Assembly: GCA_031266055.1 (NCBI GenBank)
Contig: JAISBT010000027.1
Location: 1 to 39,482 of the forward strand
From: Deltaproteobacteria bacterium
GTDB taxonomy: Bacteria > Desulfobacterota > Desulfovibrionia > Desulfovibrionales > Desulfovibrionaceae
Length of the DNA stretch: 39,482 nt
Direction: 5' to 3'
Position 1 is the first letter of the stretch; every line of letters begins with the position of its first letter. The translations under genes were made by a program, and so were the position numbers. Below the pieces are notes generated by a model, which saw only the letters and a list, made by a program, of their open reading frames with translations, was not told the origin of the DNA and ran no database searches. Positions 1 through 8,349 of this stretch are shown here, piece after piece.

Positions 1-170
1 AATTTAATTTTGAGACGCTCCCTCCGGCGCTTTACGGCGAAACATCGCTGCTGTCTTCATCCGTAAGCTGCTGCGCAGCAACGGCTGAAGCAAGTTTCGC
101 CTACGCCTGCGGGGCGGGCAGCGGTGCCCGCCGCCAGAGCATTTCAACATTTTCAATGTCAAAATGCTCT
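1..170. repeat. Modular structured repeat, copy 1
   Basis: Begins with the AATTTAATTTTGAGACGCTCC module, which recurs near 7294 and 27477. It continues with a hairpin at 55-90 (CTTCA-t-CCGT ... ACGG-c-TGAAG around GCTG-ctgcg-CAGC), a GGCGGGC/GCCCGCC hairpin, and the AGAGCATTT...AAATGCTCT hairpin at 136-170. It lacks the second CCGT...ACGG hairpin of the copies at 7.3 and 27.1 kb. The left end may lie outside the window. The last hairpin is about 40 bp past the stop of the PPC gene, so it could also end that transcript. No ORF in it looks real. Confidence 0.8.
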
Positions 171-210
171 AATAAAAACATGACACTTTTCGCTTATAGC
201 ATTACCGCCG

Positions 211-600
211 TCATTCCGGCAGGCCCATAAGCACCATCTCCACCAGCACCAGCGCTTTGGCGCCTTCGGCTATGCCGCCGCCGTAAAGCGTATCGACTTC
301 ATGCGTGACGGAGCCGTGCAAATGCACGCGGATCCGCCCGTCCTCCCGCCAGATTTCGCCGCTGATCCCGTTGATTTCAAGAAAATCCTCCACCGTCCTG
401 CTTTTTACGTCCGGAGGCATTTTTGTGCCGACCACAGGGTAATTGCAGGTGATCTTTTCCAGCGAGCCTATAGAAGACAACACAAAGGCGCGCTCAAGAT
501 TTTTTTCCAGCAAAAAATCGCGCAAACCCTGAAAAATATCCTCGCCCGGCTCGAAGCGCAATTTGTACCACTGCGGCTGCTTCAGTTCCACGCTCCGCAA
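211..600 (-). CDS. PPC/DUF296 domain protein
   Basis: A 129-residue protein of the PPC (plants and prokaryotes conserved, DUF296) family. Members form small trimers and the prokaryotic ones are of unknown, possibly DNA- or ligand-binding, role. The family signature is near the C-terminus: a strand ending in VHLHGSVTH, then YGGGIAEGAKALVLVEMVL. Residues 10-125 fill the domain, so no other domain is present. The ORF track extends to 837, but that extension runs through a 97-bp tandem repeat and is low-complexity. I chose a TTG start at 600 because AGGAGG sits 6 nt upstream. The next gene upstream on this strand is the DHDPS-family gene, 304 bp away across repeats, so co-transcription is possible but unproven. 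Family call is fairly secure; function is unknown. Confidence 0.8.
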   Translation of the reverse strand: MRSVELKQPQWYKLRFEPGEDIFQGLRDFLLEKNLERAFVLSSIGSLEKITCNYPVVGTKMPPDVKSRTVEDFLEINGISGEIWREDGRIRVHLHGSVTHEVDTLYGGGIAEGAKALVLVEMVLMGLPE

Positions 601-644
601 GATCTTCCTCCTGTTATGCCACGCCTCGCCTGTCGTCTCGGCAT

Positions 645-838
645 GAGGATCGCTTCGCTCCATGTCTTGCTTCGGCGGGAATGAATCCCGCCTCGCGCCG
701 GCGGCATAAGCCGCCGCGCCGCCATTTGGCGGCGGAGCAAAGAGGATCGCTTCGCTCCATGTCTTGCTTCGGCGGGAATGAATCCCGCCTCGCGCCGGCG
801 GCATAAGCCGCCGCGCCGCCATTTGGCGGCGGAGCAAA
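645..838. repeat. Perfect 97-bp tandem duplication
   Basis: Two copies (645-741 and 742-838) that I read as identical over all 97 bases. Each unit holds three palindromes: GGCGGGA-atgaa-TCCCGCC, GGCGGC-ataa-GCCGCC and GCCGCC-attt-GGCGGC. A partial third copy lies at 1906-1970, and the left flank (about 620-656) recurs near 8737. It sits upstream of the PPC gene on the minus strand. A short ACCGGAC/GTCCGGT stem-loop follows at 838-857. Any ORF through it is a by-product of the repeat. Confidence 0.95.
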
Positions 839-904
839 CCGGACTTTCATGTCCGGTGCAGCGATATATGGTTCAAAATACAGATGCCGCGTCCATGCGC
901 AAAG

Positions 905-1828
905 TTACAAATTATACAGCTTCCTGAGTTCAAAATCCTCAATCAGCAAGCGCATGCCTTCCTGAACCTCGGGAGCGGCTTCCCGCAGGGGTTTTCTGCA
1001 AGCTCCCACCGGAAAGCCCAGCAGGCGCACGAAAGATTTCACGGCCACCGGATTGGTGGCGGCATAGCAGGCTTCCATAATCGGCAGAATTTCTTCGTGA
1101 ATCCTGCGCGTACGCAACACATCCTCCCAACTCTTCCAGGGCGCGGACATATCGGCCATGGCCCGCGGATGCACATTGCCGCTCACGTTGGCCGTGCCCG
1201 CTCCGCCCAGGCTCAAAGTGGGCAGGGTAAGGGCGTACACGGGCGAATCGCAGCAAAATACCGGCAATTTTCCCCCGGTGCCCTCGCATACCGCGGCAAG
1301 CTGCCCCACACTGGGCATGGCCTCTTTGTCCGCCACCAGGTTGGGAACCTCGTTGAACAGCCGGATAATGGTTTCCGGGTTGACGTTGGCCACTACCCTG
1401 GCCGGGTTGTTATACAGGCCCACGCCTATGTCCACGGACACGCACACATCAATGAGATATTGCAGCACCGAGGGTTGATCCGGGCACAGATAAGGAGGAA
1501 CGACAATTACTACGCCGTCCGCGTCGTTTTCCTGGGCATAGCGGGCAAGCTCAATGGTCATATCGGTGGAGCCGTGCGTAACCCCGAAAAAAGCCTGGAT
1601 TTTACCTTTGCAATAAGCGCTCATGGCTTTGATGACGCCTTTTTTTTCCTCCATGGTCATGGTGGTCGGCTCCCCGGTGGAGCCCAGAATCAGCAGCGCG
1701 CCGGTGCCGTTGGCCGCCTGAAAATCGGCGAGCGCGCGCATTACTCCAAGATCTACCGCGCCGCTCGCGGCAAAGGGGGTAACTATGGCTACCCAGGAAC
1801 CTGCCACGGGATGAATCAGTTTACTCAT
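905..1828 (-). CDS. DHDPS/N-acetylneuraminate lyase family aldolase
   Basis: A class I (Schiff-base) aldolase of the DapA/NanA family, about 307 residues, a normal length. It has the GSTGE loop (family G[ST]TGE), YNNPAR (the Tyr and Arg of the YNxPxR motif) and the Schiff-base lysine in LVADKEAM. Such enzymes join or split pyruvate and an aldehyde. DapA, NanA, KDG aldolase and hydroxyproline enzymes all share this fold, so the substrate cannot be read from motifs. It lies downstream of a TRAP operon, which suggests a catabolic role on the imported acid rather than lysine synthesis (inference). The start at 1828 has AAGGA about 7 nt upstream. The longer ORF to 1918 would add an RSGYKK-repeat leader made by tandem DNA repeats and is probably not used. 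Confidence 0.85.
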   Translation of the reverse strand: MSKLIHPVAGSWVAIVTPFAASGAVDLGVMRALADFQAANGTGALLILGSTGEPTTMTMEEKKGVIKAMSAYCKGKIQAFFGVTHGSTDMTIELARYAQENDADGVVIVVPPYLCPDQPSVLQYLIDVCVSVDIGVGLYNNPARVVANVNPETIIRLFNEVPNLVADKEAMPSVGQLAAVCEGTGGKLPVFCCDSPVYALTLPTLSLGGAGTANVSGNVHPRAMADMSAPWKSWEDVLRTRRIHEEILPIMEACYAATNPVAVKSFVRLLGFPVGACRKPLREAAPEVQEGMRLLIEDFELRKLYNL

Positions 1829-1840
1829 TTTTCCGTCCTT

Positions 1841-1914
1841 CGTTTTATAACCGCTTCGCTTTTTATAACCGCTTCGCTTTTTATAACCACTTCGCTTTTT
1901 ATAACCGCTTCGCT
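1841..1914. repeat. 18-bp tandem repeat, about 4 units
   Basis: Four near-identical units of CGCTTTTTATAACCGCTT (one unit has CACTT) in the gap between the TRAP permease and the aldolase. A further half unit follows a partial copy of the 97-bp family at about 1973-1990. The period is a multiple of three, so the minus-strand frame reads through as repeated RSGYKK. Copy-number change would keep any fusion in frame but alter the spacing between the two genes. Confidence 0.9.
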
Positions 1915-1970
1915 CCATGTCTTGCTTCGGCGGGAATGAATCCCGCCTCGCGCCGGCGGCACCAGCCGCC
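1906..1970. repeat. Partial third copy of the 97-bp repeat family
   Basis: Matches the stretch of the 645-838 repeat from CGCTTCGCTCCATG to the GGCGGC palindrome, then diverges (ACCAGCCGCC instead of ATAAGCCGCC). It is fused directly to the 18-bp tandem array, so the two repeat types have recombined or spread together. Confidence 0.85.
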
Positions 1971-1973
1971 GTT

Positions 1974-3977
1974 TTATAACCGCTTCGCCGGGCGGGTATT
2001 TTTCCTGCCGGTCAAAACGCAAAATACCGTCACCAGCGTGACCAGGGCAAAGCCGATGCCGTCCGTCAGCGTACCCGGAACAATCAGGGTGAAGGCGCCG
2101 GCCAGAAGCACCCCCGCCAGAGGCAGAGGCAGGGGCCGGATGAACCAGCGCGACATGGCCCCGGCAAGGGCGACCGTGCCTGCCGTCGCCGTCGCGAAAA
2201 CCTGCAAAATGTAGGCAGCATCGCTCCCCTGCATGAGCAGAGCCGGATCATACATGAAAAAGAACGGCACGACAAAGGCCACGCTGCACAGCCGGGTGGC
2301 GATCACGCCGGTGCGCATCATGCCGCCGCCCGATATTTCCGCTCCGGCATAAGCGGCGACCGCCACCGGCGGAGTAACCATGGAAATTACCCCGAAATAA
2401 AAGACAAAAAAATGCGCCGGGAGCCGCTCGAACCCCAAAGCCAGCAGGGCGGGAACTCCAAGGGTAGCCACCAGCACATAGGCCACGGTGGTGGGCGTGC
2501 CCATGCCCATAAGCAGAGAGGAAAGCATGACCACGACCAGCGCCAGGACAGTGCTGCCTCCGGATATGGATAAAACCACGGAAGCGAGATTCAGGCCTAT
2601 GCCGGTAAGGGAAACCACGCCCACCACCAGGCCCGCCCCCATGCAGGCCACGGCGATAAGAATCATCCGGCGGCCCGCGGTGGATAAAATGTCCAGACAG
2701 CGGCGCGGGCCGATGGCAAAACGCCGGTCGCCCCAGGAAACCACAATGGCGGAAGCGGCAGCCAGTATGGCGGCCAGAAAGGGCGTCTTGCCCAGAAACA
2801 TGAAAAACAGCAGCACGGCAACGGGCAAAAGCAGGTACAGCCTTTTGAGCGCATCGCGCAGTTTGGGCAGCTCTTCCTTGGGCAATCCCTTTAATCCGTG
2901 TTTGGCAGCCTCAAAGTCCACCATGAGCAGAACGGAAAAAAAATACAGAAAAGCCGGAATCACCGCCGCTTTGCAGATTTCCAGGTAGGGGACGTTGAGA
3001 AAATCCGCCATGATGAACGCCGCGGCGCCCATTACCGGCGGCATGATCTGCCCGCCGGTGGAGGCGGCCGCCTCCACCGCTCCGGCGAAATCCGGCCGGT
3101 ATCCGGTTTTTTTCATCATCGGAATGGTGAAGGCGCCGGTCGCATAGACATTGGCCGCAGCCGATCCGGAGATGGTGCCGAACAAGGCGCTGGTGAGCAC
3201 CGCGACTTTTGCCGGGCCGCCGCGATAAGCTCCGGTGAGCGCGGTGCCCAGATCCATGAGCAGTCCGCCCGCTCCGCAACGCTCCAGAAAGGTGCCGAAA
3301 ATGATAAAGGCGGCGATATAAGTTGAAGAAACGCCTATGGCGGAGGAATACAGCCCTTCCAGACCAAAGCCCAGATAATCCACAATCTCCAGCCAGGAAA
3401 AGCCCTTGTGCGCCAGAGCCCCGGGCATGTAAACGCCTAAAAAGGCATAGGCGATGAACAGGACGCAAACCACGGCCAGAGCGGTTCCCACCACCCGCCG
3501 AACCAGCTCCAGCACCAGCAGCAAGCCCGCCACGCCGCCAATCGTCTGGATTGCATTAAGTTCATCCACCATAACCAGACGCACGGAAATCTCATGCGCA
3601 TAGACGGCCGGCACCGCAAAGGCCGCAACAGCGCACAGACTGAAGACAAGATCGAGAGGAGCAAGCTTCTTCCCGCCGCCCGGGTAAACCAGAAAAGCCA
3701 GACCGGCGGCAAACATGACGTGTACCGGGCGGTGCATATAGGCCGGAGGCATGCCCCGCACCACCGTCAGCCCCTGATACAGGGCAAAGGCAAGACAGCC
3801 GAAAAAAATCACATAGCGCGTCAGCAGGGCGAAATCCGGCCTTCCGGAGGATTGTACGGCAGAGAGGCTGTTTACGGTTTCCCCGGCTTTTTCCTTTTCC
3901 AGCGCCCTTCCGGCCAATGACGATGACGGCCTGTCTTTACCTTGATTCGCAGTATCGGCGCATTCCTGTCCGCTCAT
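1974..3977 (-). CDS. TRAP transporter fused permease (DctQM type, TAXI class)
   Basis: A 667-residue polytopic inner-membrane protein. In this class the small 4-TM DctQ-like part and the 12-TM DctM-like part are one chain. Residues 1-45 are a polar cytoplasmic tail. Hydrophobic helices then run almost to the C-terminus. Typical large-subunit stretches are visible, such as GTFLERCGAGGL, SGSAAANVYATGAF, GGQIMPPVMGAAAFIMA and MGMGTPTTVAYVL. It imports a carboxylate with Na+ or H+, using the TAXI receptor encoded just upstream. The receptor stop and permease start overlap by 1 nt (TAATG), so the two are translationally coupled. Length and both halves look complete. The substrate is not known from sequence; the aldolase downstream hints at an organic or sugar acid. 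Confidence 0.93.
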   Translation of the reverse strand: MSGQECADTANQGKDRPSSSLAGRALEKEKAGETVNSLSAVQSSGRPDFALLTRYVIFFGCLAFALYQGLTVVRGMPPAYMHRPVHVMFAAGLAFLVYPGGGKKLAPLDLVFSLCAVAAFAVPAVYAHEISVRLVMVDELNAIQTIGGVAGLLLVLELVRRVVGTALAVVCVLFIAYAFLGVYMPGALAHKGFSWLEIVDYLGFGLEGLYSSAIGVSSTYIAAFIIFGTFLERCGAGGLLMDLGTALTGAYRGGPAKVAVLTSALFGTISGSAAANVYATGAFTIPMMKKTGYRPDFAGAVEAAASTGGQIMPPVMGAAAFIMADFLNVPYLEICKAAVIPAFLYFFSVLLMVDFEAAKHGLKGLPKEELPKLRDALKRLYLLLPVAVLLFFMFLGKTPFLAAILAAASAIVVSWGDRRFAIGPRRCLDILSTAGRRMILIAVACMGAGLVVGVVSLTGIGLNLASVVLSISGGSTVLALVVVMLSSLLMGMGTPTTVAYVLVATLGVPALLALGFERLPAHFFVFYFGVISMVTPPVAVAAYAGAEISGGGMMRTGVIATRLCSVAFVVPFFFMYDPALLMQGSDAAYILQVFATATAGTVALAGAMSRWFIRPLPLPLAGVLLAGAFTLIVPGTLTDGIGFALVTLVTVFCVLTGRKNTRPAKRL

Positions 3978-4966
3978 TACCGCAACCAGCCGCGTTCCTT
4001 GTAATAGCGCAACGCACCCGGATGGATGTGTTGCGGTTCAATATAGCTCGGGCATCTCTCCGGTTCAAACACCGCATAGGTCGGGTGCACGTTGCGGATC
4101 AGTTCCGGCTTTTCGCAAAGCGCTTTGGTCAGTTTATACACCGCGTCGTCGGGCAGGCCCGCGCCGACGGGCAAAATAACCGATTCCGCCATGTGCGGGA
4201 TATCCTCGGCCACAAAGTAATACTGTCCTTTCTTCAAGGTATAGGACATGTAACCGTCGGCGGTAAGTTTGTCCAGCACCGCCGGGTCAATGGGGAGCAT
4301 CCGCATCTTTACCGAAGTGATGAGTTCGTTGATGGATGAAACAATCGGGCCGACAAAGGCGTCCGCATGGCCGTCCTGAATGAGCGAGGAAGCTTCCGCA
4401 TAGGACACGTATTGCACGGAACCGCCCCAGGATTCAATGGCGTCATAATCAAAACCGTAATATTTAAGCATGTTTTCCGAGGCCACAGAAGGCGACGAGC
4501 CTCTTTTCGAAGTGAGCAGCCGGATTTTGGGCTTGGACGCGGCAATATCGGCAATGGATTTGAAGGGGCTGTCTTCTTTGACCAGGAAAAAGCTCATGGG
4601 CATGGGCGTCACATACATCATGACCTGGACGTTCTTCACCGGCGGCCTGCCCGCATAGGCGCCGGTTCCTTGCAGGCTTTCCAGGTACAGTTTGACCATG
4701 CCGGTACCCAGATCCGCCTTGCCGCCTTCTATTTTCAGCACATTTTCCACCGCGCCGCCGGTATTCACGCTGACCGTGGTGCCGGGCAGCACGCTTTTGG
4801 CCACTTCGCCGATAACCCCGCCCAGAGCGTAAAAATCGCCCCCCAAAGGCCCGGAAGTAACGGTGAACGTTTTCAAAACCGGATCCGCCGCCCCGGCGCC
4901 GGGGGCGGAAGACAGCGTCAAAGCCAGAACCATGCCTGCCACAATAAGCATACTACTCTTTTTCAT
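3977..4966 (-). CDS. TAXI-family TRAP solute-binding receptor
   Basis: A 329-residue periplasmic receptor. The N-terminus is a classic signal peptide (MKKSSMLIVAGMVLALTL, cleavage near GAGAADP). The mature part has the TAXI hallmarks GPLGGDFYALGGVIGEVAKS, VNTGGAVENVLKIEGGKADLG near the N-terminus, and a C-terminal region with HPTYAVFEPE. It binds the substrate and delivers it to the fused permease, whose start codon it overlaps. Start at 4966 fits an AGAGG about 6 nt upstream and the signal peptide. It is first in the operon, so the promoter should lie in the A/T-rich 173-bp gap before the MCP gene. I saw no convincing -35/-10 pair there. Confidence 0.93.
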   Translation of the reverse strand: MKKSSMLIVAGMVLALTLSSAPGAGAADPVLKTFTVTSGPLGGDFYALGGVIGEVAKSVLPGTTVSVNTGGAVENVLKIEGGKADLGTGMVKLYLESLQGTGAYAGRPPVKNVQVMMYVTPMPMSFFLVKEDSPFKSIADIAASKPKIRLLTSKRGSSPSVASENMLKYYGFDYDAIESWGGSVQYVSYAEASSLIQDGHADAFVGPIVSSINELITSVKMRMLPIDPAVLDKLTADGYMSYTLKKGQYYFVAEDIPHMAESVILPVGAGLPDDAVYKLTKALCEKPELIRNVHPTYAVFEPERCPSYIEPQHIHPGALRYYKERGWLR

Positions 4967-5139
4967 AGCGAACCTCTTGTTGGTGTTTTGCCGCTTGCCG
5001 CCTGACGCGGCACTGACGCAGCGTACCAGTTTATCGTAATAAAATAAATACTACCGGTTCAGTAATAATTAAACCAAAAAAACAAGGCAAGTGTTTTTTT
5101 AAAACGAAGCTAAGGCGAAGTTTCAAGTGTGACATGGTA
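4967..5139. other. Gap upstream of the TAXI-TRAP operon
   Basis: A/T-rich noncoding DNA between the MCP stop and the TAXI receptor start, both on the minus strand. It should hold the operon promoter, but no confident promoter and no clear terminator hairpin for the MCP gene was found. A direct repeat (CGAAG ctaagg CGAAG) lies near 5104-5119. Confidence 0.4.
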
Positions 5140-6858
5140 CTAAGACTCACGCGCGACAGCGGCGGCGATTTCCGCCCTCTTGGCTTTGATAAAAGGCGCG
5201 TACTGATGATCCGTCACCCGGATATGGTTCATCAGCCAGTCTTTCAAAAATTGCAGCAAATCGTCGCTGACGGATATTTTGCCGGCGCGCAGTTGTTGAT
5301 CCACATCCATAACCCGGTTCACAAAATTCTCGTGAATGCTTTTGTGCCGCTTCGCCTCGGCTTCCGGGTAGGCGCTGTGCGTGAAGAATTGTTCTTCCGT
5401 GCGAAAGTGGATGGCGGTGTAATCTTTGAGGCAGCCCACAATGTCCAGCAGCATGTCGCGGTTGCCTTCCCGGCGGGAGGCCCTGTACAGGGCGTTGATG
5501 TAAATACAGAGCAATTTATGCTGGCTGTCGATAAGTTCAATGTCCATGCCCAGATCCGAAGTCCAGTTGACAATGCGCATATCCGCGGCGGTTTCCAGAT
5601 CGTCTTTTTCCAGGGTGGCGGCGACAAGCTCCACATCCTCAAGAGTGCCGGAAATGTCCACCAGCCGTGCGGTGAACTGTTCCATATGCCCGGCTGTCGT
5701 CACCGCCACCCGCCGGACATCTTCCAGATCCGCGTTGGTATTGCCGCAGATCTCCGCCTGTTCCACGGAAGCGGAAGCGATGGAAGCCAGCCTGTCCGCG
5801 GTGAGATCTATGTGCCGCACAATTTCCGTCATCAAATCTCCGGCGGCCACAGACCGTTCCATGCTCTGGGCGGTATGTCCGACGGCCGAATCCACAACTT
5901 CAATGCCCGCCCTGGCCGCCTGCTGGATATTCGCGACCACGTCGCCTATTTCAACGGTGGCCTGCATGGTTTTATCGGCCAGCTTGCGCACTTCTTCCGC
6001 CACCACGGCAAAACCCTTGCCGGCTTCCCCGGCCCTGGCGGCTTCAATGGCCGCGTTCAAAGCCAGAAGATTCGTCTGGTCGGCCAACTCCCGAATAACG
6101 ACGGTCACCTTGCCGATGAGTTCAGATTTTTCCTTGAGCTGATTCATGGTTCCGGTCAACTCTCCGGTCACCTTGCTCACCGCCTCCACCGCCGTCACCG
6201 CGCCGCGCGCCTCGCTGTGCCCGCTTTGCGCCTTGGTTTTGGAAAACTCGGCCTCCTCGGAAACGGTTTGCACGTTGGAGGATACCCAGCCGGCTTTTCG
6301 GGTGACCTGCTCCATGGCTCCGCCTGTTTTCTGGAGGCTGAATTTCTGCGCTTCCACGCCGTCGCCTATTTCCGCGAGCACTTTGGAAAGATGGCGCATA
6401 TCCCTGAGCAAAATGTCCGAGGCTTCACGCGTCACGCGGGCAAGCTTACGCAGGTTTTCCCGCAGGGCCTGCCCGCCGCCAAGCAGGATGCCGTTCTGTT
6501 TTTCCAGTTCCCGCGCCTGTTGCCGGAAACGCTGAACTTCCGCTCCGGACTGTTCGGCGCGGGAATGTTCAGAAGCGGCGTTTGCGGACAAAGCCTCCGC
6601 CGCCCGGCAAATTTCTTCGGCCGTTCCGGGCAGGGCGGCGGGAAAAGGCAAGGGGGTTCCCTCCAGAGATTTTATATAGGCCGCCAGGATCGCAATTTCC
6701 TTTTTTTCCCGGTAAACCGACAAAACGGCACTCAAAACCCCGGCCAGCAACAGACCGGCTCCGGCCAGAAGCGCCTGCGGCTGCCTGGCGAAAAACGCAA
6801 GATTGCATAAGGCCAGAATCAAAAACAACCCATATAAACTTTTTTGGAAAACACGCAT
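5140..6858 (-). CDS. Methyl-accepting chemotaxis protein with C-terminal bacteriohemerythrin
   Basis: A 572-residue inner-membrane-anchored signalling protein. Residues 1-47 form a hydrophobic hairpin (two TM segments with almost no periplasmic loop), so there is no external ligand domain. A coiled-coil MCP module follows (about 100-440), with the hairpin tip containing [23 protein letters not shown], split here as [17 protein letters not shown] and [13 protein letters not shown]. Residues about 445-565 are a hemerythrin bundle with all expected metal ligands: the His in [20 protein letters not shown] and HIRVTDH. Such proteins sense O2 or redox state in the cytoplasm and signal to CheA; the DcrH protein of Desulfovibrio is the known precedent. 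The gene stands alone. Its start is only 3 bp from the 229-bp repeat at 6862, so its ribosome site (GAGGG) and probably its promoter lie inside that repeat. Confidence 0.93.
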   Translation of the reverse strand: MRVFQKSLYGLFLILALCNLAFFARQPQALLAGAGLLLAGVLSAVLSVYREKKEIAILAAYIKSLEGTPLPFPAALPGTAEEICRAAEALSANAASEHSRAEQSGAEVQRFRQQARELEKQNGILLGGGQALRENLRKLARVTREASDILLRDMRHLSKVLAEIGDGVEAQKFSLQKTGGAMEQVTRKAGWVSSNVQTVSEEAEFSKTKAQSGHSEARGAVTAVEAVSKVTGELTGTMNQLKEKSELIGKVTVVIRELADQTNLLALNAAIEAARAGEAGKGFAVVAEEVRKLADKTMQATVEIGDVVANIQQAARAGIEVVDSAVGHTAQSMERSVAAGDLMTEIVRHIDLTADRLASIASASVEQAEICGNTNADLEDVRRVAVTTAGHMEQFTARLVDISGTLEDVELVAATLEKDDLETAADMRIVNWTSDLGMDIELIDSQHKLLCIYINALYRASRREGNRDMLLDIVGCLKDYTAIHFRTEEQFFTHSAYPEAEAKRHKSIHENFVNRVMDVDQQLRAGKISVSDDLLQFLKDWLMNHIRVTDHQYAPFIKAKRAEIAAAVARES

Positions 6859-6861
6859 AGT

Positions 6862-7090
6862 TAGTCGGCCCTCAAAAAGTGTATAACATATTTGTATTAT
6901 TAAAAAATGTTAAATTTCTGTGTTTTTTTTCAACCATAAATATACCAAAGGGCCGACTAATCCGGTCGATGCAATCGACCGGGCGCGGCGAAAAGCGAGC
7001 CGCAATTTACTTGCGGCGCCCGCATAGCGGCGCTTGGAGCCGGCGTGCCTTTCTGAAAAAGTCGTTTCCCGACTTTTTCAGCATCGACTA
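6862..7090. repeat. ~230-bp hairpin-rich repeat element, copy A
   Basis: Bounded by TAGTCG...CGACTA inverted ends. The left part is an A/T-rich segment enclosed by AGTCGGCCCT / AGGGCCGACT. The right part has a row of perfect hairpins: CGGTCGAT-gca-ATCGACCG, GCCGCAA-tttac-TTGCGGC and CTGAAAAAGTCG-tttcc-CGACTTTTTCAG. GTCGATGC and GCATCGAC also bracket the right half. Copy B at 13946 is nearly identical over the right part and diverged in the A/T-rich part. The ORF in it (ORF track 6879-7091) is shared by both copies but has no start signal, so I do not call it a gene. It is MITE-like in form; no transposase is nearby. Confidence 0.9.
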
Positions 7091-7293
7091 GTTACCTTCC
7101 TGGCGCAAGGCGGAACCGCATGGGCGCTGTTTTGACTTGAAATGCGGATAAAAGACAGATTCCGCATTGATATATTTAGATTATTGAATTGTCAACAAGC
7201 GGGAAACCCGGCGCTTTCAAAAACCAAGGCAAACGAATGAATCAAACCAACTCAGCAACCAAGGCTGAGGCCAGAAATTCATCATCCTAAGGC

Positions 7294-7581
7294 AATTTAA
7301 CTTTGAGACGCTCCCTCCGGCGCTTTACGGCGAAACATCGTTGCTGTCTTCATCCGTAAGTTGCTGCGCAACAACGGCTGAAGCGCGGTATCCGTTAAGC
7401 GGCTTGCCGCTTTACGGATAGCGACAGCGATTGGCAAGATGGAATGTCTAGCAACTATTTGCTGTCTTCATCCGTAAACTGCTGCGCAGCAACGGCTGAA
7501 GCAAGTTTCGCCCACGCCTGCGGGGCGGGCGGCGGTACCCGCCGCCAGAGCATTTCAACATTTTCAATGTTAAAATGCTCT
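7294..7581. repeat. Modular structured repeat, copy 2 (longest)
   Basis: Same 5' module as copy 1. Then a first hairpin (7348-7383), a second hairpin CCGT-t-AAGCGGC / GCCGCTT-t-ACGG (7392-7417), and GACAGC (7423-7428), which can pair with the GCTGTC before the first hairpin. Then comes a second copy of the first hairpin (7466-7501), the GC-rich hairpin and the AGAGCATTT/AAATGCTCT hairpin (7547-7581). The 200 bp before it (7091-7293) hold nothing I can identify except a weak AATGCGG/CCGCATT stem. Confidence 0.85.
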
Positions 7582-7630
7582 AGCCCGCGCGTTTCCGCCT
7601 GACGCGCATACTTTTCTTGCTGGGTAAAGA

Positions 7631-7660
7631 TTTACAGATTTCCGCATGGAAATCTGTAAA
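7631..7660. terminator. Perfect 13-bp hairpin
   Basis: TTTACAGATTTCC-gcat-GGAAATCTGTAAA is a perfect stem. It is followed by AAGCTTGATGG rather than a long T run. Its 5' arm recurs at about 28766-28780 upstream of glf. It could be a bidirectional terminator or part of another repeat family. Confidence 0.5.
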
Positions 7661-7750
7661 AAGCTTGATGGAGAAGAGGGTTAGAGCAGTGTGTGTTTTT
7701 TCTGGCGTAAAACTTGTCTTTTCTGTCTTTTTGCCTTTTGAAAATGGCTC

Positions 7751-7779
7751 TTGACGTGTAGCTACAATATAGCTACTCT
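7751..7779 (+). promoter_or_regulatory. dinJ-yafQ promoter and palindromic operator
   Basis: A perfect inverted repeat GTAGCTA-caata-TAGCTAC (7758-7776) lies 24 bp before the antitoxin start. TTGACG (7751-7756) is a good -35 element; the operator would fall between it and a weak -10 (TACTCT, 17-bp spacing). TACAAT inside the operator is another -10 candidate. This is the expected place for autorepression by a RelB/DinJ-type antitoxin with its toxin. Confidence 0.65.
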
Positions 7780-7799
7780 TTCCGGCAGGAGGTAAACTT

Positions 7800-8075
7800 A
7801 TGACTGTCACACAAGTGCAAGATTCTGTCGTGAGGGCACGGATTGATACATCCGTGAAGGAACGTGCGGCCGATGCCTTAGCCGATATGGGATTATCTCT
7901 TTCCGATGCTATCCGGCTTCTTCTGGTGAGGGTGGCCGATGAGCGCCGTTTGCCCTTTGAGGTAAAAGTACCGAACAAGACAACACGCCGTGCAATAGAG
8001 GAACTTGAAGCAGGGGGGGGCTACAGTGCTGACTCTGTAAAAGAATTTATGGCGGCGTTGAATGCGGACGATTAA
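7800..8075 (+). CDS. dinJ: RelB/DinJ-family antitoxin
   Basis: A 91-residue type II antitoxin. The N-terminal half is the ribbon-helix-helix DNA-binding part: VVRARIDTSVKERAADALADMGLSLSDAIRLLLVRVADE follows the DinJ pattern closely (quoted in pieces: ARIDTSVKERA, LADMGLSLSDAIRLLL). The C-terminal third (AIEELEAGGGYSADSVKEFMAAL) should wrap the toxin. AGGAGG lies 7 nt before the ATG. The gene overlaps yafQ by 14 nt and is preceded by a perfect palindrome, so it probably represses its own operon. The pair sits alone between repeats, as expected for a mobile accessory module. Confidence 0.92.
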   Translation: MTVTQVQDSVVRARIDTSVKERAADALADMGLSLSDAIRLLLVRVADERRLPFEVKVPNKTTRRAIEELEAGGGYSADSVKEFMAALNADD

Positions 8076-8349
8076 ATGGTCTACGGACTTCAAAAAGGAT
8101 TATCGGCGTACCAAAGCGACCCCGCGCCATGCTCAAGACTTGGACGGCCTTCTGGAGGCCGTGACCGGGCTTTTGGTGGAAGATAAGCCTTTGCCGGAAA
8201 CATACCGGGATCATTCGCTTATTGGAAATTGGAAAATGTACAGGGAATGCCATCTTAAACCGGATTTACTGCTGGTTTACCAAACGACAGAATCGGAAAT
8301 ACTTCGGTTTGCACGCCTTGGCTCCCACTCAGAATTGTTCAGGGGTTGA
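8062..8349 (+). CDS. yafQ: YafQ-family toxin (ribosome-dependent mRNA interferase)
   Basis: A 95-residue RelE-superfamily toxin. The YafQ catalytic residues are in place: His in TYRDHSLIG, His and Asp in CHLKPDLLLVY, and His and Phe in GSHSELF. YafQ cuts mRNA in the ribosomal A site and is held inactive by DinJ. The gene starts inside the antitoxin gene (14-nt overlap) with no good ribosome site of its own, so its translation is probably coupled to the antitoxin. Length matches the family and nothing is missing, so the toxin is likely active. Confidence 0.93.
   Translation: MRTIKWSTDFKKDYRRTKATPRHAQDLDGLLEAVTGLLVEDKPLPETYRDHSLIGNWKMYRECHLKPDLLLVYQTTESEILRFARLGSHSELFRG

Noticed and set aside
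884-1939. Long plus-strand ORF opposite the aldolase
   Set aside because: His/Gly/Arg-rich shadow of a GC-rich real gene on the other strand.
5134-6810. 558-residue plus-strand ORF opposite the MCP
   Set aside because: Antisense shadow; composition is typical of the reverse frame and no domain is seen.
6879-7091. ORF shared by both ~230-bp repeats (MYNIF... and MLNSC...)
   Set aside because: The shared frame lies in hairpin-rich repeat DNA, starts differ, and no ribosome site precedes either. Likeness of the peptides simply follows DNA identity.
1-7581. CRISPR array from the repeated hairpins
   Set aside because: Repeats are modular and scattered, with no regular spacers and no cas genes.
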